DNA of 7,088 nucleotides from JAOPZW01 sp034664395 (GTDB lineage: Bacteria; Actinomycetota; Thermoleophilia; Solirubrobacterales; Solirubrobacteraceae): NCBI GenBank assembly GCA_034664395.1, contig JAXDHQ010000125.1:1-7088 (forward strand), written 5' to 3'. A model generated the notes under the pieces. It saw only the letters and a program-made list of their open reading frames with translations. It made no database searches and was not told the DNA's origin. The stretch's first letter is position 1; every line of letters starts with the position of its first letter. The position numbers and the translations under genes are program-made. This document shows, piece after piece, positions 1 to 5,484 of the stretch.

Positions 1-1
1 C

Positions 2-349
2 GCCGCCAACGCCCACACGCTGGCCCAGGCGCTGGTGGTGGGCCGCGCGACCGGGGTCGACCTCGAGGCGCTCGTCCAGGTCATGGCCTCCGGCAGCGGC
101 AACTCGACGATGGTCGGCCTCAAGGCCGGCCCGATGATCGAGCACGACTACACGACGCTGTTCAAGCTCGAGCACATGCTCAAGGACGTGCGCCTGTGCC
201 TCGAGGAGGGGCAGGCCGCCGGGGTGCCGTTCCCGGCCGCGGCGGCGGTCCGCGAGGCCCTCAACGCCGGCATGGGCCGCGGTCTCGGGGACGCCGACTT
301 CGCCGCGCTGCTCGAGCCGGTCGAAGGGCACGCCGGCGTCCGCCTCTGA
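2..349 (+). CDS. 3-hydroxyisobutyrate dehydrogenase-family protein, C-terminal part (5' end outside window)
   Basis: The frame is open from the left edge to TGA at 347-349, giving 115 residues of the all-helical C-terminal domain of the beta-hydroxyacid dehydrogenase family (3-hydroxyisobutyrate, tartronate semialdehyde and related NAD(P)-dependent oxidoreductases). The family-typical stretch FKLEHMLKDVRL, followed by an AAGVPFP segment, lies in the middle of the visible part. The window opens at AANAHTLAQAL, which corresponds to the Asn end of the K-x-x-N active-site motif, so the catalytic lysine and the Rossmann domain should lie just upstream. Substrate cannot be assigned from this half. 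A first GTG at 35 is not the real start, because homology to the family begins at the window edge. No gene follows until 470, and no clear terminator is visible. Confidence 0.85.
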   Translation, partial: AANAHTLAQALVVGRATGVDLEALVQVMASGSGNSTMVGLKAGPMIEHDYTTLFKLEHMLKDVRLCLEEGQAAGVPFPAAAAVREALNAGMGRGLGDADFAALLEPVEGHAGVRL

Positions 350-397
350 GCGCGCTCATACGACCGTCCACCGAAGTCTGCACGCCGCTTGGCAGCT

Positions 398-409
398 TTT
401 GCCCGCAAA
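398..409. promoter_or_regulatory. 12-bp AT-rich palindrome in the 350-469 intergenic gap
   Basis: TTTGCCCGCAAA is a palindrome of two 5-bp arms around a 2-bp centre, in the 120-bp gap between the dehydrogenase fragment and the cysteine-pair protein. The loop is too small for a good RNA hairpin, so a DNA-level operator is more plausible than a terminator. A TTGGCA at 389-394 resembles a -35 box but has no good -10 at the right distance. The rest of the gap shows nothing recognisable. Confidence 0.2.
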
Positions 410-469
410 GGTGCGCAATAGCGCCACCAAGGTCCCGTGCGCGCGAGCAGCCCGTATCAAGGGTGCCTC

Positions 470-988
470 ATGCAGCCGTGGCACGACAAGGCGGGGGAGC
501 GGCGAAGCCACCTGACCCTCGTCCAGGGCGCCGGATCGCGTGCCGTGCGCGTGCCGGCCGCCGCCAAGCGCGGCGCTTCCGAGCCGGTCCTGCCCGCCCG
601 CCTGGCCGCCGTGACCGACTGCTGCTGGCAGTGCCGGACCAAGGTCCGCGGCGTGGTCGGCGTCCTCGTCGACCCGGCGCAGACCCCCGACGGCAGCGGC
701 TTCCTGCCCTTCGACGACGTGGCCGACGTGCTCGCCACGAGCGTCGATCCGCGTGCGCTCGCCGGTCGGCGCATCGGTGAGCTGCGCCACCGCGACAGCC
801 CCGGCGTCGTCGGCGGCTACGTCGCCAACGGATGCATCGAGTGCGACGCCCTGCTGGGCCGCTTCCAGCTCGAGGACCTGCTCAACGAGCACCTGCAGAC
901 GGGAGGCACCTACGCGCAGCTCGACATCGGCGTGCGCGTCGAGCTCCCGACGGGCCCCATCGCGCGCCGCCTGACCGCGCTCGGATAG
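470..988 (+). CDS. Hypothetical protein with two putative zinc-binding cysteine pairs
   Basis: This is a 172-residue protein that I do not recognise as a named family. It has a basic N-terminal tail (residues 1-50), then CCWQC (C51, C52, C55) and, 70 residues later, GYVANGCIEC (C122, C125). The two pairs are suitably spaced to form one zinc site, and an aromatic residue plus Asn before the second pair suggests a small structural zinc module. The C-terminal part (131-172) is predicted mixed helix/strand. There is no signal peptide or membrane segment, so it should be cytoplasmic. The ATG at 470 has an AAGGG seven bases upstream and is preferred. A GTG at 437, also with a nearby AAGG, would add 11 residues. 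Codon third positions are strongly G/C, supporting the plus-strand reading over the overlapping minus-strand frame. Function is unknown. Confidence 0.7.
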   Translation: MQPWHDKAGERRSHLTLVQGAGSRAVRVPAAAKRGASEPVLPARLAAVTDCCWQCRTKVRGVVGVLVDPAQTPDGSGFLPFDDVADVLATSVDPRALAGRRIGELRHRDSPGVVGGYVANGCIECDALLGRFQLEDLLNEHLQTGGTYAQLDIGVRVELPTGPIARRLTALG

Positions 989-1056
989 CCGTTCGTCCCG
1001 ACGAGCGTCGACGCGCCAGCTCCAAGCGCCCCGAACTGCCCCGTTTGCGGCAGGAT

Positions 1057-1085
1057 TTGGGTTTTCGTGTCGGCTTTGCGACAAT
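1057..1085 (+). promoter_or_regulatory. Possible promoter upstream of the DUF1802 gene
   Basis: TTGGGT (1057-1062) and GACAAT (1080-1085) are separated by 17 bp and resemble -35 and -10 boxes in the gap after 988. A direct repeat TTTGCGRCA occurs at 1044-1052 and 1075-1083, offset by 31 bp, and overlaps this region. Box matches are only partial. Confidence 0.3.
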
Positions 1086-1103
1086 GGGGTAGATCCCGCG
1101 GCC

Positions 1104-1179
1104 AGGGAGGAGCGTTTTGCGCTCCGAGTCAAGCGCCCGGGTTCTTTCTTCGTCGTCCCCCTTCCCTCTCCCCTCTCTT
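1104..1179 (+). promoter_or_regulatory. Leader with Shine-Dalgarno-like purine run, hairpin and pyrimidine tract before the DUF1802 ATG
   Basis: AGGGAGGAG (1104-1112) is an excellent Shine-Dalgarno sequence, but it lies 5 bases before an in-frame TTG (1117), not near the ATG at 1180. GGAGCG (1109-1114) and CGCTCC (1120-1125) can pair around a TTTTG loop, masking part of the purine run and the TTG. The stretch 1138-1179 is almost entirely C and T, and its CTTCCCT (1161-1167) could also pair with AGGGAGG with one G-U pair. No Shine-Dalgarno precedes the ATG itself. Confidence 0.4.
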
Positions 1180-1821
1180 ATGCCAACTGCTTTCAAGGAA
1201 TGGGCGGTCACCGTCCGCGCGCTCGCCGAGGGCGAGCAGCTCGTCACCCTGCGCAAGGGCGGTATCCGCGAGGACCGCAAGCACTTCGAGCTCGAGCACG
1301 AGCGCTTCTTCCTCTACCCCACGTTCGAGCACCAGCGCAACGACGTCGTCCGCGCCTCGCACCAGCCGGAGCTGCGCCGCGCCCTCGAGGAGGGCGTGTG
1401 GCCCGACGCCGAGCCGCCGGCCCATGCGCTCACCCGGGACGGCGGCATCCCGCAGCCCGACCGCGTGCGCATCCGCGCGTGGGCCGAGGTGGCCGCGCAC
1501 TGGACGATCAGCGACCCGCGCACCGTCGACGGGCTCTCGCCCTTCTACGTGTGGACGACCGACTACGCGGAGAAGCGCCTCCAGTGGAAGCGCCGCCACC
1601 CGCTGCACGTCCTGCTGCTGCGCACGTACCGCATCCCGCGCCCGGTGACGGTCAAGGTCCGCGACGACTTCCACGGCTGCAAGTCGTGGCTGGAGATCAC
1701 GCGCGACCTGCCCTTCGAGGGCACGCCGGTCCTCTCCGACGACGAGTTCGATCGTGCGTCGGAGGAGATCGAGGCCATCGTCCACGGTGGCGTCGTCGAG
1801 CGCGTTCCCGCGCTCGCCTAG
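1180..1821 (+). CDS. DUF1802 family protein
   Basis: This 213-residue soluble protein matches my memory of the DUF1802 family, whose biochemical role is unknown to me. Family hallmarks are FKEWAV (5-10), LRKGGIRE (24-31), FFLYPTFEHQ (43-52), PFYVW (121-125) and the HPLHVLLLRTYR segment (140-151). No membrane segment or signal peptide is visible. I chose the ATG at 1180 because the family normally begins just before the KEWAV motif. In addition, 7 of the 21 codons between the in-frame TTG at 1117 and the ATG end in A or T, far above the rest of the gene, so that segment looks non-coding. The TTG nevertheless has the better ribosome-binding site and would add 21 Ser/Pro-rich residues. The gene ends convergently with the minus-strand block, with a stem-loop between them. 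Confidence 0.85.
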   Translation: MPTAFKEWAVTVRALAEGEQLVTLRKGGIREDRKHFELEHERFFLYPTFEHQRNDVVRASHQPELRRALEEGVWPDAEPPAHALTRDGGIPQPDRVRIRAWAEVAAHWTISDPRTVDGLSPFYVWTTDYAEKRLQWKRRHPLHVLLLRTYRIPRPVTVKVRDDFHGCKSWLEITRDLPFEGTPVLSDDEFDRASEEIEAIVHGGVVERVPALA

Positions 1822-1850
1822 GGCTCCCGCCCGACACCGCTGCCGACCTC

Positions 1851-1876
1851 GCGCGTCGCCCGACCAGGCGGCGCGC
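1851..1876. terminator. Stem-loop between convergent genes, probable bidirectional terminator
   Basis: GCGCGTCGCC (1851-1860) pairs with GGCGGCGCGC (1867-1876) over 10 bp, one pair being G-U, around the loop CGACCA. It lies in the 69-bp gap between the converging stop codons at 1821 and 1891. No T-run follows on either strand, so termination efficiency is uncertain. Confidence 0.5.
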
Positions 1877-1890
1877 CGCGTCGCGGGGCA

Positions 1891-2391
1891 TCAGGTCAGC
1901 AGCTCGGTCCCGATCCAGGCGATCACGGCGACGAGGATCACCGCCGCGACGAGCCCGAGCAGCAGCCGCGCCGGGCGCTGCACCGCGCGGCCGGGCTGCT
2001 CGCCGCTCAGCAGCTCGGCCGCGAGGAGCACCTCGCGCGCGGCGGCGGCCCCCGAGGCGGGGACGAGCACGTCGCGCGGGCCGGCCGCGAGCATGTCGGG
2101 CACGTCGAAGCCGCGCGAGCGGCGCAGCATCGACGGGATGCCCTCCTCGAGCAGCAGGCCCTGGACGAGCTCGGCCTCGGCCTGGTGGCGGGCGCCGGCG
2201 ACGCGCACGAGCTCGCCCTCGGTGAACTGCGGCTTGATCTTGCGCGCGCGCTCGCGCGCGTCGGTCATCGGCTCGTCGGGGTCGCCGCGGTCGACGTGCA
2301 CGAGCGGCATGCCGCACGCGGGGCAGAAGCGCTCGTCGACGTCGGGCTGCGTCGCGCCGCAGGCGGGGCACACGAGGGCGTCAACGCCCAT
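1891..2391 (-). CDS. Zinc-ribbon, DUF2007-like, C-terminal membrane-anchored protein
   Basis: This 166-residue protein has three parts. An N-terminal zinc ribbon carries two CPACG knuckles (C8/C11 and C23/C26). A middle region, about 57-125, resembles DUF2007 (putative signal-transducing domain), recognisable by an LVRVAGARHQAEAELVQGLL-like start and a VLVPASGAAAAREVL end. A single hydrophobic helix (about 142-163) sits at the C-terminus, so the ribbon and the DUF2007-like part probably face the cytoplasm from a tail anchor. It is the last gene of the tatA-mec unit: its ATG lies inside the last codons of mec (11-bp overlap), and mec's GAGGTC repeat supplies a Shine-Dalgarno nine bases upstream. 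Function is not known. The domain call is from remembered family patterns and is less sure than the zinc ribbon and membrane segment. Confidence 0.8.
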   Translation of the reverse strand: MGVDALVCPACGATQPDVDERFCPACGMPLVHVDRGDPDEPMTDARERARKIKPQFTEGELVRVAGARHQAEAELVQGLLLEEGIPSMLRRSRGFDVPDMLAAGPRDVLVPASGAAAAREVLLAAELLSGEQPGRAVQRPARLLLGLVAAVILVAVIAWIGTELLT

Positions 2392-2785
2392 CCACCTCGA
2401 CCTCGACCTCGGTCACGTCGCCGCCGTCGATGCGGTAGGAGCGCACGGTGGGCTCGCCGTCGGCGCGCAGGCCGACGATCAGCCACTCGACGCCGGGCCA
2501 CCCGGCGGCGAAGTTGATGTCCGTCTGGGACGGATAGGGCTCCGTGCGCGTGTGCGAATGGTAGATGGCGCCCATCTCGGCGCCCTCGGCCGCGAACGCG
2601 TCGTCGGCCCGCAGGACCTCCAGCCCGTCGACCTCGAACCGCAGCGGGCTGGCGGCGACGTTGGTGGCCTCGTGCACCGCGACGGCGCTCCCGTCACGGA
2701 CGCCGACCATGCCGCAGCACTCGTTGGGGAAGTCGCGCCGGGCGTGCGCGACGATGCGCTCGAGCAGCGCCGTGGGCAGCCGCAC
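2381..2785 (-). CDS. mec: JAMM/MPN+ metallopeptidase, Mec-like (CysO-cysteine peptidase)
   Basis: This 134-residue protein has the full JAMM zinc-protease signature: Glu22 (in NECCG), then H76-S-H78, seven residues, S86-x-x-D89. It closely resembles Mycobacterium tuberculosis Mec in AHARRD (14-18 region), IYHSHT, the TExYPSxTD segment, and RSYRI followed by a VTE tail. Mec hydrolyses the CysO-cysteine adduct after the carrier's Gly-Gly, releasing cysteine. Here it may also trim the Ala-Val from the carrier's C-terminus (inference). The GTG start at 2785 shares one base with the TAG stop of tatA, implying translational coupling, and no separate Shine-Dalgarno is evident. Its 3' end overlaps the zinc-ribbon gene by 11 bp. 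The protein should be cytoplasmic. The family call is firm. The specific role rests on motif similarity plus linkage to cysO and cysM. Confidence 0.9.
   Translation of the reverse strand: MRLPTALLERIVAHARRDFPNECCGMVGVRDGSAVAVHEATNVAASPLRFEVDGLEVLRADDAFAAEGAEMGAIYHSHTRTEPYPSQTDINFAAGWPGVEWLIVGLRADGEPTVRSYRIDGGDVTEVEVEVDGR
2393..2410 (-). repeat. Three tandem GAGGT(C/G) hexamers ending mec and acting as ribosome-binding region
   Basis: On the minus strand, GAGGTC-GAGGTC-GAGGTG encodes Glu-Val three times at the end of Mec. It also places a GAGG nine bases before the ATG of the overlapping zinc-ribbon gene, while the nearest copy is only three bases away. Confidence 0.5.
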
Positions 2786-2973
2786 TACTCGGTCTTGAGG
2801 GCGGGGCGCTCGTCGTCGTCGTCGCGGCGGTCGGGCTCGCCGGCCAGCGAGTCCTTGAATTCGCGCATGCCCTTGCCGATCGAGCGCCCGACCTCGGGCA
2901 GCTTCTTCGGGCCGAGGACGATGAGCGCGATCACCAGGATGACGATGAGCTCCATGGGGCCGACGTTGGGCAT
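2785..2973 (-). CDS. tatA: Twin-arginine translocase TatA/TatE-family subunit
   Basis: This 62-residue protein has a short N-terminus, one transmembrane helix (about 8-20), the hinge GPKKLPE (21-27), an amphipathic helix (about 28-43, VGRSIGKGMREFKDSL), and an acidic, charged tail containing DDDD. This is the standard TatA/E plan for proteins that form the Sec-independent pore for folded twin-arginine precursors at the inner membrane. An unusual point is Leu20 where TatA normally has Phe before the hinge glycine. Together with Glu8 this recalls TatB, but the length is that of TatA. No tatC or tatB is in the window. The ATG at 2973 follows a -10-like TAGGCT by six bases. The gene's stop overlaps the mec start by one base, so the two are probably cotranscribed. 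Confidence 0.9.
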   Translation of the reverse strand: MPNVGPMELIVILVIALIVLGPKKLPEVGRSIGKGMREFKDSLAGEPDRRDDDDERPALKTE

Positions 2974-2979
2974 GTGCTC

Positions 2980-2985
2980 AGCCTA
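2980..2985 (-). promoter_or_regulatory. Possible -10 element for tatA-mec-zinc-ribbon unit, leaderless geometry
   Basis: TAGGCT on the minus strand (2985-2980) fits the TANNNT pattern and is followed by exactly six bases before the ATG, which would put the transcription start at the initiation codon. The AGG within it could instead serve as a weak Shine-Dalgarno in a cysM readthrough transcript, as the gap to cysM is only 33 bp. No -35 box is visible. Confidence 0.35.
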
Positions 2986-3006
2986 GCGGTCCCACGAAGC
3001 GCAGGA

Positions 3007-3981
3007 TCACCACCAGACGGTGGAGTCCAGATTCTCGATCTCTTCGACGGGGCGCGTGTAGATGCCGCTGGAGAGGTACTTCCAGCCGTCGTCGCAGACG
3101 ATGAAGACGACGTTGCCCTCGTCCATCTCGCCCGCGATGCGCACGGCGATCGACGCGATCGCGCCCGAGGAGACGCCCGCGAAGATGCCCTCCTCGTCCA
3201 GAAGCCGCCGCGTCCAGACGACCGCGTCGTGGTTGGTGACGAAGATCTTGCGGTCCAGCAGCGACAGGTCGATGATCGGCGGGATGAAGCCGTCGTCGAG
3301 CGAGCGCAGGCCCTGGACGGGCTCGCCCTGCATCGGCTCGGCGGCGACGATCTTCACGCGGTCGCCGAGGTCGTCCTTGAAGCGCCGGGCGTTGCCCATG
3401 AGCGTCCCGCCCGTGCCCAGGCCGGCGACGAAGGCGTCGACCTCGCCGTCGAGCTCCTGGAGGATCTCCGGGCCCGTGCCGTTGTAGTGGGCGAGCGGGT
3501 TGGCCTCGTTGCCGTACTGGTAGGGCATGTAGTAGGCCGGGTCGGCCTCGGCCATCGCGATCGCCATCGCCACGGCGCCGTTGGACCCCTGGTTGCCGGG
3601 CGAGGAGACGATCTCGGCGCCGTACATCTTCAGGAGCTGGGTGCGCTCGGGCGTGACGTTGTCGGGCATGACCACCTTCAGCCGGTAGCCCTTGCGCCGA
3701 CAGATCATCGCCAGCGAGATGCCGGTGTTCCCCGAGGTCGGCTCGAGGATCGTCATGCCGGGCCCGATGGCGCCCTTCTCCTCGGCGTCTTCGATCAGCG
3801 AGCGCGCGACGCGGTCCTTGACCGAGCCGGTCGGGTTGTGCGACTCGAGCTTGGCCCAGATGCGCACGCCAGGCTGGGGCGAGAGGCGCCGCAGCTCGAC
3901 GAGCGGGGTGTTGCCGATCGCCTGGACGATGTCGCCGTAGCGGCCGCCGCAGGGCCGGTTCTCCAGCGGAGGGAGGGTCAC
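3007..3981 (-). CDS. cysM: CysM-type cysteine synthase, probable O-phosphoserine/CysO-thiocarboxylate sulfhydrylase
   Basis: This is a 324-residue PLP enzyme of fold type II. K55 (in NPTGSVKDR) is the Schiff-base lysine, TSGNTG (82-87) binds the substrate carboxylate, and GTGGT (189-193) binds the PLP phosphate. It aligns well with M. tuberculosis CysM, which uses O-phosphoserine and takes sulfur from CysO thiocarboxylate. R226, in the GLRSLDDGF segment, matches mycobacterial R220, the phosphoserine-selecting arginine. The tail ends in Trp-Trp, recalling the mycobacterial C-terminal flap that covers the active site. These features separate it from CysK. The GTG at 3981 is the only usable start before the conserved GNTPLV, and it lies seven bases after TACAGT, so translation is probably leaderless. 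The upstream element is nearly identical to that of moeZ. The gene lies 57 bp after the aminotransferase and 33 bp before tatA. Confidence 0.93.
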   Translation of the reverse strand: MTLPPLENRPCGGRYGDIVQAIGNTPLVELRRLSPQPGVRIWAKLESHNPTGSVKDRVARSLIEDAEEKGAIGPGMTILEPTSGNTGISLAMICRRKGYRLKVVMPDNVTPERTQLLKMYGAEIVSSPGNQGSNGAVAMAIAMAEADPAYYMPYQYGNEANPLAHYNGTGPEILQELDGEVDAFVAGLGTGGTLMGNARRFKDDLGDRVKIVAAEPMQGEPVQGLRSLDDGFIPPIIDLSLLDRKIFVTNHDAVVWTRRLLDEEGIFAGVSSGAIASIAVRIAGEMDEGNVVFIVCDDGWKYLSSGIYTRPVEEIENLDSTVWW

Positions 3982-4002
3982 TTCACAAACTGTAGCGTGG
4001 GA
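3978..4002 (-). promoter_or_regulatory. cysM promoter/operator copy of the shared 25-bp element
   Basis: Read on the minus strand, this contains CACGCTACA and TGAAGTGA blocks. TACAGT (3994-3989) fits a -10 box placed so that transcription begins at the base before the GTG at 3981. It matches the moeZ copy at 22 of 25 positions. The CACTT/AACTG halves form an imperfect dyad. There is no recognisable -35. Confidence 0.6.
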
Positions 4003-4007
4003 AGGGT

Positions 4008-4031
4008 GCGGGGATGCGGCGGTCGCCCCGC
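4008..4031 (-). terminator. Weak stem-loop after the aminotransferase
   Basis: GCGGGG (4008-4013) can pair with CCCCGC (4026-4031) around a 12-base loop in the gap between the aminotransferase stop and the cysM promoter. It has no T-run and a modest stem, so it may be chance in GC-rich DNA. Confidence 0.25.
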
Positions 4032-4038
4032 CCGATCC

Positions 4039-5415
4039 CTACGAAGCGGTGACGTCCCGCGCGAACGCCTCGAACGCGTCGACGTAGCGCTGCAGGTCCT
4101 CGTCGGCGTGCAGCACGCTCAGCGTCCACTGCTCGTCGACCCCCGGCGTCATGAAGATGCCGTGGTTCATGTGGTACAGCCAGGAGAGCGTCGAGAGCTC
4201 CTCGTCGACCTTGGTCGCGTAGTCGCGGTACTCGTACAGCGGGTCGGACGCGAAGACGACGCAGCCCTTGGCGCCCAGGCCGATCGTGTGGCACGGCAGC
4301 CCGTGACGCTCGATGACGTCGTCGAGGCCCGCGCGCAGGCGCGCGTCCATCTCGTCGAAGCGCTCGTAGGCGGCGGGGGTCAGGACCTCGGTCAGCGCCG
4401 CCTGGGCGGCGGCCATGACGAGCGGGTTGCCGTTGAACGTCCCCACCTGGCGGACGCTGCCGGCGGTGATGAGGTCGGCCAGCGTCTCGGTCATGCCGAT
4501 GGCGCCCCCCGGGTAGCCGCCGGCGATGGCCTTGGCCAGGCAGACGACGTCGGGCACCACGCCGAAGCGCTCGACCGCCCCGCCGGCCGCGATCGTGCAG
4601 CCGGTCTTGACCTCGTCGAAGATCAGCACGACGCCGTGCTCGGCGGTCAGCTCGCGCACGCGCTCGAGGTAGCCGGGCCGCGGGCCGACGATCGTGATGT
4701 TCATCATCGCCGGCTCGAGGATGAGCGCGGCCACCCGGTCGCCCATGTCCTGCAGGACGCGCCCCAGGACGTCGGCGTCGTTGAACGGGATCGCCATCGT
4801 CAGCTCGGTGACCGCGCGCGGGTGGCCGGCGCCGAAGGGCACGCTGCCGGGCGCGCCGCGCTCGCCGAGCTGGTCGAGCGGCGGGCGCACGCTGACCATG
4901 ACCGCGTCGTGATGGCCGTGGTAGGAGCCCTCGATCTTGAGCACGACGTCGCGGCCGGTCGCGGCGCGCGCCAGGTGGATGGCGTCCATCGTCGACTCGG
5001 TGCCGGAGTTGGTGAAGCGCCACTGGGGCATCCCGAAGCGCCGGCGGAGCTCCTCGGCGACCGCGATCGAGCCCTCGGTCGGGGCGGCGAAGTGCGATCC
5101 GCGGGCGGCCTGCGCAGCCACGGCGTCGACGATCGCCGGGTTGGCGTGCCCGACGCACATGACGCCGAAGCCGTTGTGGAAGTCGAGGTACTCGTTGGCG
5201 TCGACGTCCCACACGCGCGCGCCCTCGCCGTGCGAGAGGTAGATCGGGCGCGGGTCGGCGGCCTGGAAGGAGCTCGGGACGCCGCGCGGCATGACGGCCA
5301 CGGCGCGCTCGTAGAACACGCGCGAGCCGTCGGTCCGGTCCAGCAGCCGCTCGCGCTCGCGCCCGGTCAGCTCGAGCACGCGTCCGCGGTCGATCGATGC
5401 GGTCACGGTGGCCAT
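4039..5415 (-). CDS. Class III PLP-dependent aminotransferase, HemL (glutamate-1-semialdehyde aminomutase)-like
   Basis: This is a 458-residue fold-type I enzyme in the group containing glutamate-1-semialdehyde 2,1-aminomutase. NSGTE (136-140) binds the PLP phosphate, SYHGHHD (164-170) stacks on the ring, D267 (IFDEVKTG) contacts the pyridine nitrogen, K295 (CLAKAIAGG) is the predicted Schiff-base lysine, and T326/FNGN follows. It departs from housekeeping HemL: YPGGAIG replaces the usual LPVGAFGG after the lysine, EPAMMNITIVGP replaces the EPVAGNMG segment, and it is about 25-30 residues longer. I therefore call it a paralogue of unknown substrate. The ATG at 5415 lies six bases after TACGCT, suggesting leaderless translation, and no Shine-Dalgarno is present. 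It sits between the cysO and cysM genes on the same strand but appears to have its own promoter and flanking stem-loops. A link to cysteine synthesis is not shown. Confidence 0.9.
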   Translation of the reverse strand: MATVTASIDRGRVLELTGRERERLLDRTDGSRVFYERAVAVMPRGVPSSFQAADPRPIYLSHGEGARVWDVDANEYLDFHNGFGVMCVGHANPAIVDAVAAQAARGSHFAAPTEGSIAVAEELRRRFGMPQWRFTNSGTESTMDAIHLARAATGRDVVLKIEGSYHGHHDAVMVSVRPPLDQLGERGAPGSVPFGAGHPRAVTELTMAIPFNDADVLGRVLQDMGDRVAALILEPAMMNITIVGPRPGYLERVRELTAEHGVVLIFDEVKTGCTIAAGGAVERFGVVPDVVCLAKAIAGGYPGGAIGMTETLADLITAGSVRQVGTFNGNPLVMAAAQAALTEVLTPAAYERFDEMDARLRAGLDDVIERHGLPCHTIGLGAKGCVVFASDPLYEYRDYATKVDEELSTLSWLYHMNHGIFMTPGVDEQWTLSVLHADEDLQRYVDAFEAFARDVTAS

Positions 5416-5421
5416 GCACGC

Positions 5422-5427
5422 AGCGTA
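5422..5427 (-). promoter_or_regulatory. Possible -10 element for the aminotransferase, leaderless geometry
   Basis: TACGCT on the minus strand (5427-5422) is followed by six bases and then the ATG at 5415, placing the predicted transcription start on the A of the start codon. No -35 box is recognisable in the very GC-rich sequence upstream. Confidence 0.45.
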
Positions 5428-5446
5428 GGGCCTGCACCCGTCGGCG

Positions 5447-5466
5447 GCGCGCGGCGCCCCGCGCGC
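5447..5466 (-). terminator. Perfect 8-bp GC stem-loop after cysO
   Basis: GCGCGCGG (5447-5454) and CCGCGCGC (5459-5466) form a perfect stem around a 4-base loop, about 20 bases after the cysO stop. It probably ends the moeZ-cysO transcript before the aminotransferase promoter. There is no T-run, as is common in high-GC actinobacteria. Confidence 0.5.
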
Positions 5467-5484
5467 GGATGTGCGTCGTTGCGG

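Noticed and set aside
356..1132. A 258-codon minus-strand frame opposite the cysteine-pair gene
   Set aside because: Composition is shadow-like with no motifs. The plus-strand frame has organised cysteine pairs, a plausible ribosome-binding site and better third-position bias.
2244..2263. GCGCGC-rich near-palindrome inside the zinc-ribbon gene
   Set aside because: It encodes an ordinary Asp-Ala-Arg-Glu-Arg-Ala-Arg stretch, and such runs are expected at this base composition.
3983..5437. A 484-codon minus-strand frame over the aminotransferase
   Set aside because: It is an alternative frame of the aminotransferase, dominated by Arg, Ala and Pro, with none of the PLP motifs.
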